Source of the DNA: a virus
Length of the DNA stretch: 32,536 nt
Reading direction: 5' to 3' (one strand)
Virus record (IMG/VR): IMGVR_UViG_3300032893_000003
Coordinates: 142,633-175,168 of that record
Shown: in pieces, positions 9,148 through 16,823 of the stretch
Position numbering within the stretch: position 1 is the stretch's first letter
Layout: each line of letters opens with the position of its first letter
Notes under the pieces: model-generated
What the model was told of the DNA's origin: nothing
Databases searched by the model: none
What the model saw: only the letters and a program-made list of their open reading frames with translations
Translations under genes and position numbers: made by a program

Positions 9148-11700
9148 ATGGAATTACCAATTATAACATTTATTCAGGCACGACTTCAGGAAGCAAATCC
9201 GGCGTTTGATACGCGGCAAGGGTCAGCGCACTATGACCTTTTTGTGCAGCCTCAAGAGTTCATGCTCCAGCCTTTAAATGATTATATGAGCCAAAGACGA
9301 GTTGGACAAAGTGTAAGACAAATGCTCTTGGATCCGACTCCGGACACCCCGACCACGTTTGCATCAAGCGATGTTGACGATCTTGCAAGCAATTTCTATA
9401 TCACCCGCGATCAGGGAAGTCTGGCTTTCACGACCGCAAGAGTCTATTACATCACTCCCAAGGCTTTATCTTTTCCGGCGCTTACAGCACAATTTACGGC
9501 GGGCTCTTTGAATTTCTTTAACTCTACCGACTTTACCCTTAGCGCTGCAGATATGGCTCTGCAGTCGGATGGTTCTCTTTTCTATGCTGATATTCCCGTT
9601 CAATCTGAGGCCGCGGGCAGCCAGTACAACGTTGATCCAGGATCTATCACTGCCATACTTAATGATCCCGACGCTGTGCGAGTCACGAATCTTTTTAAAG
9701 CAGTCGATGGTTTACCTGCACAAACCAACACCCAGCTTCTCAACCAAATCCCCAACTCTATTGGGGTACGCGACCTTGAAACTGATAAGGGCATTAACGC
9801 CATTCTCAATCAGAACTTTCCGTTCCTTCAGCAAATCGTCCCGATCGGAATGGGGGATCCCGAAATGCAGCGGGATATTCAATATAATATCCATACTGGT
9901 GCCAAGACCGATGTTTACCTGAAAACGCCTAATCTCACGACTGGAACGTTCACGGCTAAGGGTCTTGTCATTGATACGACCCGTGAGATCCCGCGCAACT
10001 TTCATATTGAGATGGCAAGATCACTTTCGGACTCTGAATTTCCAGCCGATACCGGAACGCCGAGCATTGTCTCTGGCTCAGTAGTTGTTAAAGAAGACAT
10101 CATCGAAACGGCTGCGTCTTTACAAAGCGTTTATATTTCTCCCGTCTCGGGCATCGACTTAAGCTCTACACAGTGGCTGAACATAACAATTGATAGCCGC
10201 GCGCCAGTCCAGGTGAAAGTCGCCGGCGCAATTCCGACACAGACAAGACTTTTTGAGATCATCAATGCCATCAACGCAGGTGTAGGACTCGTCGTCGCTA
10301 CGGCCGGTCCAGGCAATACTTTTACGATCACAAGTCCTACGATTGGGGCTGGCTCTCAGATTTCAATTAACGCCACGACATTGCCGATTTTGACCGCCAA
10401 TAACGCAGCTGACGTTCTTTTTGGAATTAGTTTGGGAAGTCTGCCTAAGGTCCTCACTGGGGTTGTAGCAAATACTTACCTTGAGAGTGTCGACTACACG
10501 GTGGATTACGCAACTGGGGCTATTTATCAGACGCCGTTCACTATAGCACAACGTGGACTTCATCAGTCCATTACTTCGGGTCAAACGATGGTTCCTTCAG
10601 TTAGTAACGCTGGAACTGGCGGAAAGATTCAGCTTGTCGGCGTCAATTATCAGTTTCAAGACAATGCTGCAAACGCCTTCGATACAGTTCCTCTTGTCTA
10701 TGTTCGCCCAGGTGATGAGCTGACAATTACAAGCATTAATGGATTTTCATCCGGAACCCAGATCGGAATCTCCATTCCCTCAACATACATTGTCTCTGAT
10801 GTTCTTTCTGGGAATGCTTTGTCACTTGCTGGATTTAATCCAACAGGAACGAGCACGAACGTCACCTACTCTATTGTCAGTACGCAAACAGTTAACATTT
10901 CCTACAAATACAATCCGATAAGCATCGACATCGGCTCACAAGTGCTCTTACCAGACGGGACCCGCGGCATACGACCGGGGCGCTCTGCTTTTACGATCAC
11001 AGATGTGCCTTTCATAAAAATTCTATCTATCCAGCAAGTTGACCCAAATACTCTCGAACCTTTGGGCAGTCCACTAGTTCAACCAAGTGGCTACGGGGCT
11101 GCAGGTTATGGTCAGGGCGGATATGGTCAAGGTGCTAGCGGCGATTACATTTTTTATGTCAATTCCCCGACTGAGCGGTTTTCTGTCTTTGAGGACTCAG
11201 TCATTGTGTTTAATGAAAACGCTTTGGGGCTGAGTTACACGGTGACCTACTACTATAACCCAGAACTTGTTGCGATCCACAATCTCACCCGCAACGATAC
11301 AGAGCGAGTCACTGGAGCAGATATCTTGGTGAAAAGTATGGTCCCTTGTTTTGTCGATATGACGATTGGGATTAGACGAGATCCTACAAACATAAACACA
11401 CCAGCTGATGCAGACTTGGCAACGCTGGTTGAACAACTGGTCAACGCCGTCGTTTCTCCAAATGGATTAAAAGAATCCGCCATTGAAGCACTTCTTATGG
11501 GAGAGGGTGTTGCCTCAGTTCAAACCCCTTTTACAATGCTTGGGACCGTCTATAACACAGACGGCTCGACATCGATTATTCAAAGTACAGATGTTCTTCA
11601 AGTGCCTACCCCCACCCTTCCATCGCAAACTGATAACTTCACAACAGCGCGGATTTCTCATTTCTGGCCTGGCAACATTTCAGTCGTCGAGGTTACATGA
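9148..11700 (+). CDS. Baseplate J-like wedge protein
   Basis: An 850-residue protein with GGAG upstream of its ATG. The N-terminus (residues 1-60: ITFIQARLQEANPAFD then an SAHYDLFVQP stretch) and the central AAGSQYNVDPG and GLPAQTNTQ-x-L motifs match the J-type pattern of a coat-like core followed by a variable region. The C-terminal GADILVKSMVP and LVNAVVSPNGLKESAIEALL segments also fit the family. Residues about 338-428 form an extra domain resembling a flagellin/hook IN-like insert (IPTQTRLFEIINAINA), and a Gly-Tyr-Gln-rich stretch lies near residue 650. The protein is larger than simple J proteins because of these inserts. It overlaps the next gene by 4 nt. Confidence 0.7.
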   Translation: MELPIITFIQARLQEANPAFDTRQGSAHYDLFVQPQEFMLQPLNDYMSQRRVGQSVRQMLLDPTPDTPTTFASSDVDDLASNFYITRDQGSLAFTTARVYYITPKALSFPALTAQFTAGSLNFFNSTDFTLSAADMALQSDGSLFYADIPVQSEAAGSQYNVDPGSITAILNDPDAVRVTNLFKAVDGLPAQTNTQLLNQIPNSIGVRDLETDKGINAILNQNFPFLQQIVPIGMGDPEMQRDIQYNIHTGAKTDVYLKTPNLTTGTFTAKGLVIDTTREIPRNFHIEMARSLSDSEFPADTGTPSIVSGSVVVKEDIIETAASLQSVYISPVSGIDLSSTQWLNITIDSRAPVQVKVAGAIPTQTRLFEIINAINAGVGLVVATAGPGNTFTITSPTIGAGSQISINATTLPILTANNAADVLFGISLGSLPKVLTGVVANTYLESVDYTVDYATGAIYQTPFTIAQRGLHQSITSGQTMVPSVSNAGTGGKIQLVGVNYQFQDNAANAFDTVPLVYVRPGDELTITSINGFSSGTQIGISIPSTYIVSDVLSGNALSLAGFNPTGTSTNVTYSIVSTQTVNISYKYNPISIDIGSQVLLPDGTRGIRPGRSAFTITDVPFIKILSIQQVDPNTLEPLGSPLVQPSGYGAAGYGQGGYGQGASGDYIFYVNSPTERFSVFEDSVIVFNENALGLSYTVTYYYNPELVAIHNLTRNDTERVTGADILVKSMVPCFVDMTIGIRRDPTNINTPADADLATLVEQLVNAVVSPNGLKESAIEALLMGEGVASVQTPFTMLGTVYNTDGSTSIIQSTDVLQVPTPTLPSQTDNFTTARISHFWPGNISVVEVT

Positions 11701-12128
11701 TGTTAGCTCTGTTCTTGCAAGGCTTTATGAAGACAGCTGACGTGGCCAATATAGTCAATACTGTTGGGCGCGCCGCAAAGCAAACGCAGACGGGTCAGCA
11801 GCTCATTCAAGCCGGACAAGACACGCTAAAGTCAAATCCAATGCTAAAGAAGCTTAGAAATATCAACATACTGGGTGGAGCTACGGCAACTTCGACAGCA
11901 GCAGCGCCCCAGATCATGAAAACAGTTCAACCTGTGTCAAAAATACCTCGTCCAAGCCTTTCAATAAAGGATGCTAATCGTTTAGAATTCAATATGGGAA
12001 GGTTTACCGCAACCGCTGGCCGCCAGGGTCTGAATGCTCAGCTTGGCTTAGGTGGTGGATTGGGTTTAAACGCCTCGCAACGCGGCGGTGAGCGATATGC
12101 AGGCTTTATGTTTAGAAAGGAATTTTAA
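11697..12128 (+). CDS. Small protein with N-terminal FLQGFMKTA motif
   Basis: A 143-residue protein. The start is ATG overlapping the TGA of the J-like gene, with GAGG about five bases upstream. The N-terminus contains F-L-Q-G-F-M-K-T-A, a motif also found at the starts of two later small genes here. The middle is helical and basic (SNPMLKKLRNINI), then Pro/Ser-rich, and the C-terminus is Gly/Leu-rich (LGLGGGLGL) ending in a basic aromatic tail (MFRKEF). No family was recognised. A minor virion protein or assembly factor is plausible by location only. Confidence 0.55.
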   Translation: MMLALFLQGFMKTADVANIVNTVGRAAKQTQTGQQLIQAGQDTLKSNPMLKKLRNINILGGATATSTAAAPQIMKTVQPVSKIPRPSLSIKDANRLEFNMGRFTATAGRQGLNAQLGLGGGLGLNASQRGGERYAGFMFRKEF

Positions 12129-12130
12129 CC

Positions 12131-12577
12131 ATGCCATTTAAAAGTAAGGCTCAACAGCGCTTTATGTTTGCCGCAGAAAAACGCGGCGATCTTCCGGAAG
12201 GGACAGCCGAAGAGTGGGCTCATCACACCCCAAATATAAAGGCTCTGCCTGAGCACGTAAAAAAGAAAAAGAAGAAAAAGAAAACTGAAGATCAACACGC
12301 TAAGGCTGCTGAAGATCAAACTCATCCGGACATTCCTCCTAAAGGGGATACATTCAATTCTCCGTGGACACAAGGGATGCAGATTGAGGGGAATTTCCAA
12401 AAAGCTAGTGCCGAAGGTCCGCCAAAAACGATGAAGCAAATTGCAGGAAGCACGGACAGGGCTTTGCAAAGATATAACGAGCGCATTATGGCTAAAATCC
12501 ACGGCGTTGAAAGGATAAAGCCCAGCGGATTTTTGCGTGGCTTTGGTAACGTCGCAAAGGCGGCAGTTAAAACATGA
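12131..12577 (+). CDS. Small basic phage protein with MPFKSKAQQR N-terminus
   Basis: A 148-residue protein with AAGGA eight bases before the ATG. The start (MPFKSKAQQRFMFAA, then EEWAHHTPNIKALPEHV) matches a short domain seen in many phage and bacterial hypothetical proteins (MPFKS-x-AQ-R...EWA...LPEHV); its function is not known to me. It is followed by eight consecutive lysines (residues 44-51), a Gly/Pro-rich middle and a basic C-terminus (GFLRGFGNVAKAA) that resembles the N-terminal motif of its neighbours. The lysine codons form an A-rich tract with a canonical A-AAA-AAG heptamer. It overlaps the next gene as ATGA. Confidence 0.65.
   Translation: MPFKSKAQQRFMFAAEKRGDLPEGTAEEWAHHTPNIKALPEHVKKKKKKKKTEDQHAKAAEDQTHPDIPPKGDTFNSPWTQGMQIEGNFQKASAEGPPKTMKQIAGSTDRALQRYNERIMAKIHGVERIKPSGFLRGFGNVAKAAVKT
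12259..12265 (+). other. Candidate -1 frameshift heptamer A-AAA-AAG
   Basis: The bases A AAA AAG lie in the correct phase (GTA-AAA-AAG in the zero frame) inside the poly-lysine tract. This is the same heptamer used by E. coli dnaX. A -1 slip would give nine more codons (K K E K E E K E N) and then stop at TGA, producing a truncated acidic-tailed protein of about 52 residues. No strong downstream stem was identified. A simple lysine run is the alternative. Confidence 0.3.
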
Positions 12578-12882
12578 GTTTTGTAAACGGGTTCTTAAAA
12601 ATGTCTAACGGCAATCTGCCGATGGAAGCTGCGGTTGAGTATAATCTTAATCGCGATATGCAGGATATGGTTCCAGGTTCCTCTCTAAGAGGGGACGCTG
12701 AAACTGGTCAATTCCGCGGCGGTAATGGCAGAACTCGTGGAGTATTGAACGAGAACAAAGAATTTGGAAAACAGTATAAACGTAAAGCGCAATCGGCGCG
12801 TGGAGGACATCACTTTGGCGTCACGATTTCTGATGGGTTTTCACAAGACGGCAACCAGCAGCAAATGGTACCACTCACCTAA
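12574..12882 (+). CDS. Small protein with FVNGFLKMS N-terminus
   Basis: A 102-residue protein whose ATG overlaps the previous stop. The N-terminus FVNGFLKMS matches the F-x-x-G-F-x-K-x-A/S motif of neighbouring small genes. The remainder is polar, Gly/Asn/Arg rich (GGNGRTRGVLNEN, KRKAQSARGGHH), probably not a globular enzyme. The last 68 nt overlap the next gene in another frame. Function is unknown; a small virion or assembly protein is possible by context. Confidence 0.5.
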   Translation: MSFVNGFLKMSNGNLPMEAAVEYNLNRDMQDMVPGSSLRGDAETGQFRGGNGRTRGVLNENKEFGKQYKRKAQSARGGHHFGVTISDGFSQDGNQQQMVPLT

Positions 12883-13042
12883 GCATCTGGATCTTGCGGG
12901 TCTTGGGGCACTTGCTATTCCGACGGTTTATCATGGCTATAAAGCCATTAAAGAAAAAGATAAAGGCGGAGCTGTAGCTGCAGGCGGGGAACTTGCAGGG
13001 CTTGGTCTTTTAGCTCGGGCTGTGCAAAAAGGACATAAGTAA
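12815..13042 (+). CDS. Small protein with FLMGFHKTA N-terminus, TTG start
   Basis: A 75-residue protein. I choose the TTG at 12815 because GGAGG lies eight bases upstream (12802-12806); the ATG at 12764 has no such site and would overlap the previous gene by over 100 nt. The chosen start places F-L-M-G-F-H-K-T-A at residues 5-13, mirroring the neighbours. The rest has two hydrophobic stretches (LAGLGALAIPTVYHGY and GELAGLGLLARAV) separated by KEKDKGG, so a two-helix membrane hairpin is possible. It is followed directly by the next GTG. Function is unknown. Confidence 0.55.
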   Translation: MASRFLMGFHKTATSSKWYHSPKHLDLAGLGALAIPTVYHGYKAIKEKDKGGAVAAGGELAGLGLLARAVQKGHK

Positions 13043-14692
13043 GTGGCAGATTCCCAGTATATTTTTGATTATCTCAACGATGTCTGGGATTTGCTTCCGG
13101 AATCAGATCGCATTATCTTCGGCGAAACGTGGAAAGCCTATGAGCAAACTTATGGCTATGTTTGGATGCAGCAGTTTGAGATTGATCTTGCAAACACCAT
13201 CACAAACTTACCTCTCTACAACATTAAGCGCTGGCTTCAGCACACATTCGATGCGACCACACAGCTCAACTTAACGGCGAGCTATACAAGCCCTCAAGGT
13301 CTTGCGCCAAGTGTTGATTTGCAAGATCGGTATCTAATCAAATTTTCTATTGATGGCGGCACTCCGATTGAGTATGACCTACGCGGTGCTGTTCCGGCGA
13401 CGACTTTTTTATTTGAAATTGTAAATATAATTAACGCTGACTTCGGCGGTAAAATAGCTTCAGCCGTCGATAACAATCAGCTTTTAAAAATTACAAGCCT
13501 GACGAGCGGACCGACAAGCTCCATCGAATTCTTAGCCGTTTCAGATGCAACAAAAGATGCAACTGCAATAGTTCTGGGTCTTGATCCGATGAGCCAGATA
13601 CCGTTTAAGATCCCCCAATTTCCTTACGCCTATCAGCTTGGCGAATCAGATATAGTCCATATTCCCACTTTGCAGGACACAATACATGACGAACTCGTGA
13701 CTGTCCTGCTAACTGAGAATGTCGATTATCAGATCGCGTTCGGTACAGCAGTTATTATGTTCGCAGCCATCCCACCAACGATGATGTGGGCTAAAGATAC
13801 GCTCTGCAATTTGGAGACGCCGTACAATAACTTTGGCTATCTCATGGGGTTCTACGACAAGAACACTCCGGCATATCTAAAAGCTGTCGAAGGATTGTGG
13901 TTTGCGTACTGGACAGGGCCGCGACCCGAGAATATTAAGCGATCTCTCTATCTGCTGTTCGGCTTACCTACAGCGAGCAAAGACGGAACCGTTACCTCCG
14001 TTACTATGACGACTATCGCATTGTCCTATACGGACGGCACTTCGGAATCGTTCCAAATTCCCCCGAATCTTGATGCCATCGTTGTGGCAGGTCAAGCCGT
14101 GGTTAAATTTCAGCCTCTTGTGTCTGGCATCAATGTCTACGATAAAATCAATTATCCTGGCTTCTTAGAGAAAGAGGTCGGACGGCCAGCTGTGCAGCCG
14201 TTTTTAACACAGTTTGCATCGCGCGGTACGGATCCCAACACGGATGAGTCTAAAGCGCTGACGCTGCTCGAGCAAACGACCTATCTCCCTCAGATTAACG
14301 TAAACGCGTTTATAAGCTCGACAATTAATCTTGCTAACGTTCAGACGTTCTTAAAAACCATTCAGCCCAGAAGCCGCACGTATTTGCTGCAGGTTTTGAT
14401 CGGTATCTTCAAAGACCAGCTGTTCCTATCAGAAGAGGGGCTAACTCCACTTACGACGCCATCGTGGCCTAACGGGGAGCCAGCTCTAGGTCTTAATATC
14501 AGTTTCGACGCGACGTCCAATGTGGACTGGAATAACAACACAATGGGCAACCAGGATACATGGGATGAGGCCGAATCCAACCCCTATACATATCTGACAA
14601 TTGATGATTCGATGATTCAGTTTGGGGATTTTGGCGCGATAGACGTGTATCAAGGCGTGCTTTTAATCGACAGCTTTACGATTGAAGGATAA
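13043..14692 (+). CDS. Baseplate/tail structural protein with inserted beta domain
   Basis: A 549-residue protein starting at GTG immediately after the previous stop, with AAGG about ten bases upstream. The N-terminal 70 residues are helical and aromatic (DYLNDVWDLLPESDR, YVWMQQFEID). Residues about 91-181 form a domain clearly related to residues 338-428 of the J-like protein (GAVPATTFLFEIVNIINA against GAIPTQTRLFEIINAINA, each followed by a strand, ITS and a Gly/Ser turn). It lies just after the J-like gene, the place of tail protein I in P2-type order, though no direct match to that family was recognised. A baseplate component is likely. Confidence 0.6.
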   Translation: MADSQYIFDYLNDVWDLLPESDRIIFGETWKAYEQTYGYVWMQQFEIDLANTITNLPLYNIKRWLQHTFDATTQLNLTASYTSPQGLAPSVDLQDRYLIKFSIDGGTPIEYDLRGAVPATTFLFEIVNIINADFGGKIASAVDNNQLLKITSLTSGPTSSIEFLAVSDATKDATAIVLGLDPMSQIPFKIPQFPYAYQLGESDIVHIPTLQDTIHDELVTVLLTENVDYQIAFGTAVIMFAAIPPTMMWAKDTLCNLETPYNNFGYLMGFYDKNTPAYLKAVEGLWFAYWTGPRPENIKRSLYLLFGLPTASKDGTVTSVTMTTIALSYTDGTSESFQIPPNLDAIVVAGQAVVKFQPLVSGINVYDKINYPGFLEKEVGRPAVQPFLTQFASRGTDPNTDESKALTLLEQTTYLPQINVNAFISSTINLANVQTFLKTIQPRSRTYLLQVLIGIFKDQLFLSEEGLTPLTTPSWPNGEPALGLNISFDATSNVDWNNNTMGNQDTWDEAESNPYTYLTIDDSMIQFGDFGAIDVYQGVLLIDSFTIEG

Positions 14693-14693
14693 A

Positions 14694-15515
14694 ATGCAGA
14701 CTATGGCTAAAAATTCTGGCGGCTTTAGAAGCTCTGCCAACTTGATCGAAGGTAAGGTAGAGATTTTTGCTTATAAAAAAGGAGTGCTTTTTGACCATCA
14801 GGTCTTAAAGAATATCCTTCTTTATCAAGGTCTTGCGGAAGTCATTAGAACTCTTTGCACGATTTCTCCCGGGACCACTCCTCGCGTTGTTACGCGTATG
14901 TGTGTCGGCGACCAAGGAACAATCCCTTCAGACCAGACAGTTCCTAAAGTTCCTGTTAAAAATATGTCAGGGCTCTTTCACGAAGTTTACCGTAAGGATG
15001 TGGATAGCACAGTTCCCACGATCTTTTCGCCCACGGGCTTTACCTACACTGGCGACACGACCTTTAATCAGAACACTTTGACTAACCTGTCTTCAACGGC
15101 CGGTATCACAAATGGTATGGTCGTGACAGGCACTGGCATCCCTGCCGGAAGTGTTGTGGTTCAGATCATAAATCCTAACACAGTTCAGATATCAAATCTC
15201 GCGACTTCGTCAAACACAGGCATCAACATCACTTTCGCGGGGACCACAAACCAGTGTCAGTTTAATGCTACCTTCAATGCTGTCGACGTGCCGCTGACCG
15301 CGTTTTCAAATCCATCGAATCCACTTATCAATGAAATTGGACTCGTAATCATCGATCCTACTGCGGCCGGTGGAATTACGAGAAGCCCTGTTGCTGCACC
15401 CAATGCGCCGGATTCAGATGAAGTGGTCATGTCGATCAGGACTTTCAGCAGCGTTCCGTTTCAAGCTGCCAACGATATCTCTATTAACGTTCGCTACACA
15501 TTGTTTACGGAGTAA
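14694..15515 (+). CDS. Tail fibre/baseplate accessory protein with inserted fibre domain
   Basis: A 273-residue protein. The ATG at 14694 is preceded by GAAGGA with a short four-base spacing; ATG 14703 is an alternative and TTG 14682 would overlap the previous gene. The N-terminal 100 or so residues form a domain starting SANLIEGKVEIFAYKKG. An insert at about 120-185 (LSSTAGITNGMVVTGTGIP then NPNTVQISNLATSS) matches a beta module common in phage fibres. The C-terminal part returns to the first domain (NEIGLVIIDP, INVRYTLFTE). It is probably an outer baseplate protein or fibre adaptor. Confidence 0.55.
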   Translation: MQTMAKNSGGFRSSANLIEGKVEIFAYKKGVLFDHQVLKNILLYQGLAEVIRTLCTISPGTTPRVVTRMCVGDQGTIPSDQTVPKVPVKNMSGLFHEVYRKDVDSTVPTIFSPTGFTYTGDTTFNQNTLTNLSSTAGITNGMVVTGTGIPAGSVVVQIINPNTVQISNLATSSNTGINITFAGTTNQCQFNATFNAVDVPLTAFSNPSNPLINEIGLVIIDPTAAGGITRSPVAAPNAPDSDEVVMSIRTFSSVPFQAANDISINVRYTLFTE

Positions 15516-15518
15516 GCC

Positions 15519-16820
15519 ATGGCAACTAAAACCCCAAATCTAGGTTTAATATTACCGGCAAACGGGGAGTTTTTTAATACATGGGATCAGCCCATGAACT
15601 TCAATCTGACCACGATTGACACTGCCATTGGCAATGTCGAGGCAGAAATTGAAGCTGCCCGCGGCACTCAACCAGATCTAAATACGAGATTATCAGTATC
15701 GCTGAATGCAGACGGTTCTTTAATCGCTTCTCCGGAAGCAGCAGCCGCAAGGGTTTCTTCGATCTATGGCGGGTTTTTACAGAGCGGTCCTGCGTTTGAA
15801 CTCAATGACCGCCTCGAAGCCGGCGATCGAGAAGTTTTCGATGCACGCCAGGCTTTGCCAGGACTCATAGATTCTCTTGCATGGGGACCAGATCAGAATA
15901 AAGATAACTGCGTTTTATCGGCAGCTAATAATTATCTTACCTATACCGGAGCAGTCGTTAGCTTAAATGGTAGTGTGACGCCGATGATAGCCAATATCAA
16001 TGGCTATCGCCAAGCCGTTAGAACGATAAAGACAACTACAATTTCTGGCGGCGTTGGTACTTATTACCTGACACTCACGCGGACAGCGGGAGGGGTTATT
16101 TACCTCACGGTCGCTGGACAAGGGAGCATCAGCACCTATGCCGGCAATGGGCTTCTTGCAAAATTTACTGATACAACCACTAACTTTATCGCCTCTGGTG
16201 TTAAAGTTGGTGATGTACTTAACATCACGGGTCCGGCATTGGATCCGAACATCGATCGCTATGTTGTGCTTGCAACCAATAATGAAGATGCCGTCAATTT
16301 GACTGTTAACGATGTCGCCATCTATGGTCAGTTTAAGGCTGCAAGCGCTAGTCTTGACTACACGTTTACTAACCAAGTCGATGCGACACTGGGCTTCACA
16401 AGCACAGCTCATGCGAAGTCCTTTACTCGAGTTGCCGATAAGATTTATCTCGGACGCTGCGGTTTTGATGGAACGAACGTCACTTCACTTATTATCTATC
16501 AAAGCCTTGGTGTTTACAGTGGTTTTACAAGCATCTCATTACTTAGCGGAAACTTCTCGTCTGTGGTCTCTCATAACCTTGGTTATTTTCCGAGTAAGAT
16601 CCACTTTTACGGAAGCCAGGCCAATGATTTTTCTCAGCCCCTAGAACCCTTGTCCGTTTCTGCTCTGAGCTCTGGATCGCAAACGCTCTTGCGATCGGTG
16701 ATTGCAAAAGCTGATGATCTGACGATCTCGGTGAAGAATGCTACGAACGGCGTATTCTACCAAGATTTTGGCGGAACAAGTCAGACGAGCGGTTATCTTT
16801 ATATCGTAGCAGAGAGGTAA
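15519..16820 (+). CDS. Tail fibre protein
   Basis: A 433-residue protein with GGAG six bases before its ATG. The N-terminus has the pattern TPNLGLILPANGE then W-x-x-P-x-N-x-N-x-x-x-ID, which is frequent at the virion-attachment end of phage fibres and is followed by a short helical stretch. The middle is strand-rich with many Thr, Asn and Gly, and the C-terminus (about 345-433) is a beta domain starting SGFTSISLLSGN and ending YLYIVAER, perhaps a receptor-binding tip. No enzymatic motif was seen. It is followed by another fibre-like gene. Confidence 0.6.
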   Translation: MATKTPNLGLILPANGEFFNTWDQPMNFNLTTIDTAIGNVEAEIEAARGTQPDLNTRLSVSLNADGSLIASPEAAAARVSSIYGGFLQSGPAFELNDRLEAGDREVFDARQALPGLIDSLAWGPDQNKDNCVLSAANNYLTYTGAVVSLNGSVTPMIANINGYRQAVRTIKTTTISGGVGTYYLTLTRTAGGVIYLTVAGQGSISTYAGNGLLAKFTDTTTNFIASGVKVGDVLNITGPALDPNIDRYVVLATNNEDAVNLTVNDVAIYGQFKAASASLDYTFTNQVDATLGFTSTAHAKSFTRVADKIYLGRCGFDGTNVTSLIIYQSLGVYSGFTSISLLSGNFSSVVSHNLGYFPSKIHFYGSQANDFSQPLEPLSVSALSSGSQTLLRSVIAKADDLTISVKNATNGVFYQDFGGTSQTSGYLYIVAER

Positions 16821-16823
16821 TAA

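Noticed and set aside
13837-13890. YLMGFYDKNTPA in the 13043 product as another F-x-x-G-F-x-K tag
   Set aside because: It is internal to a large protein and only partly matches; probably chance.
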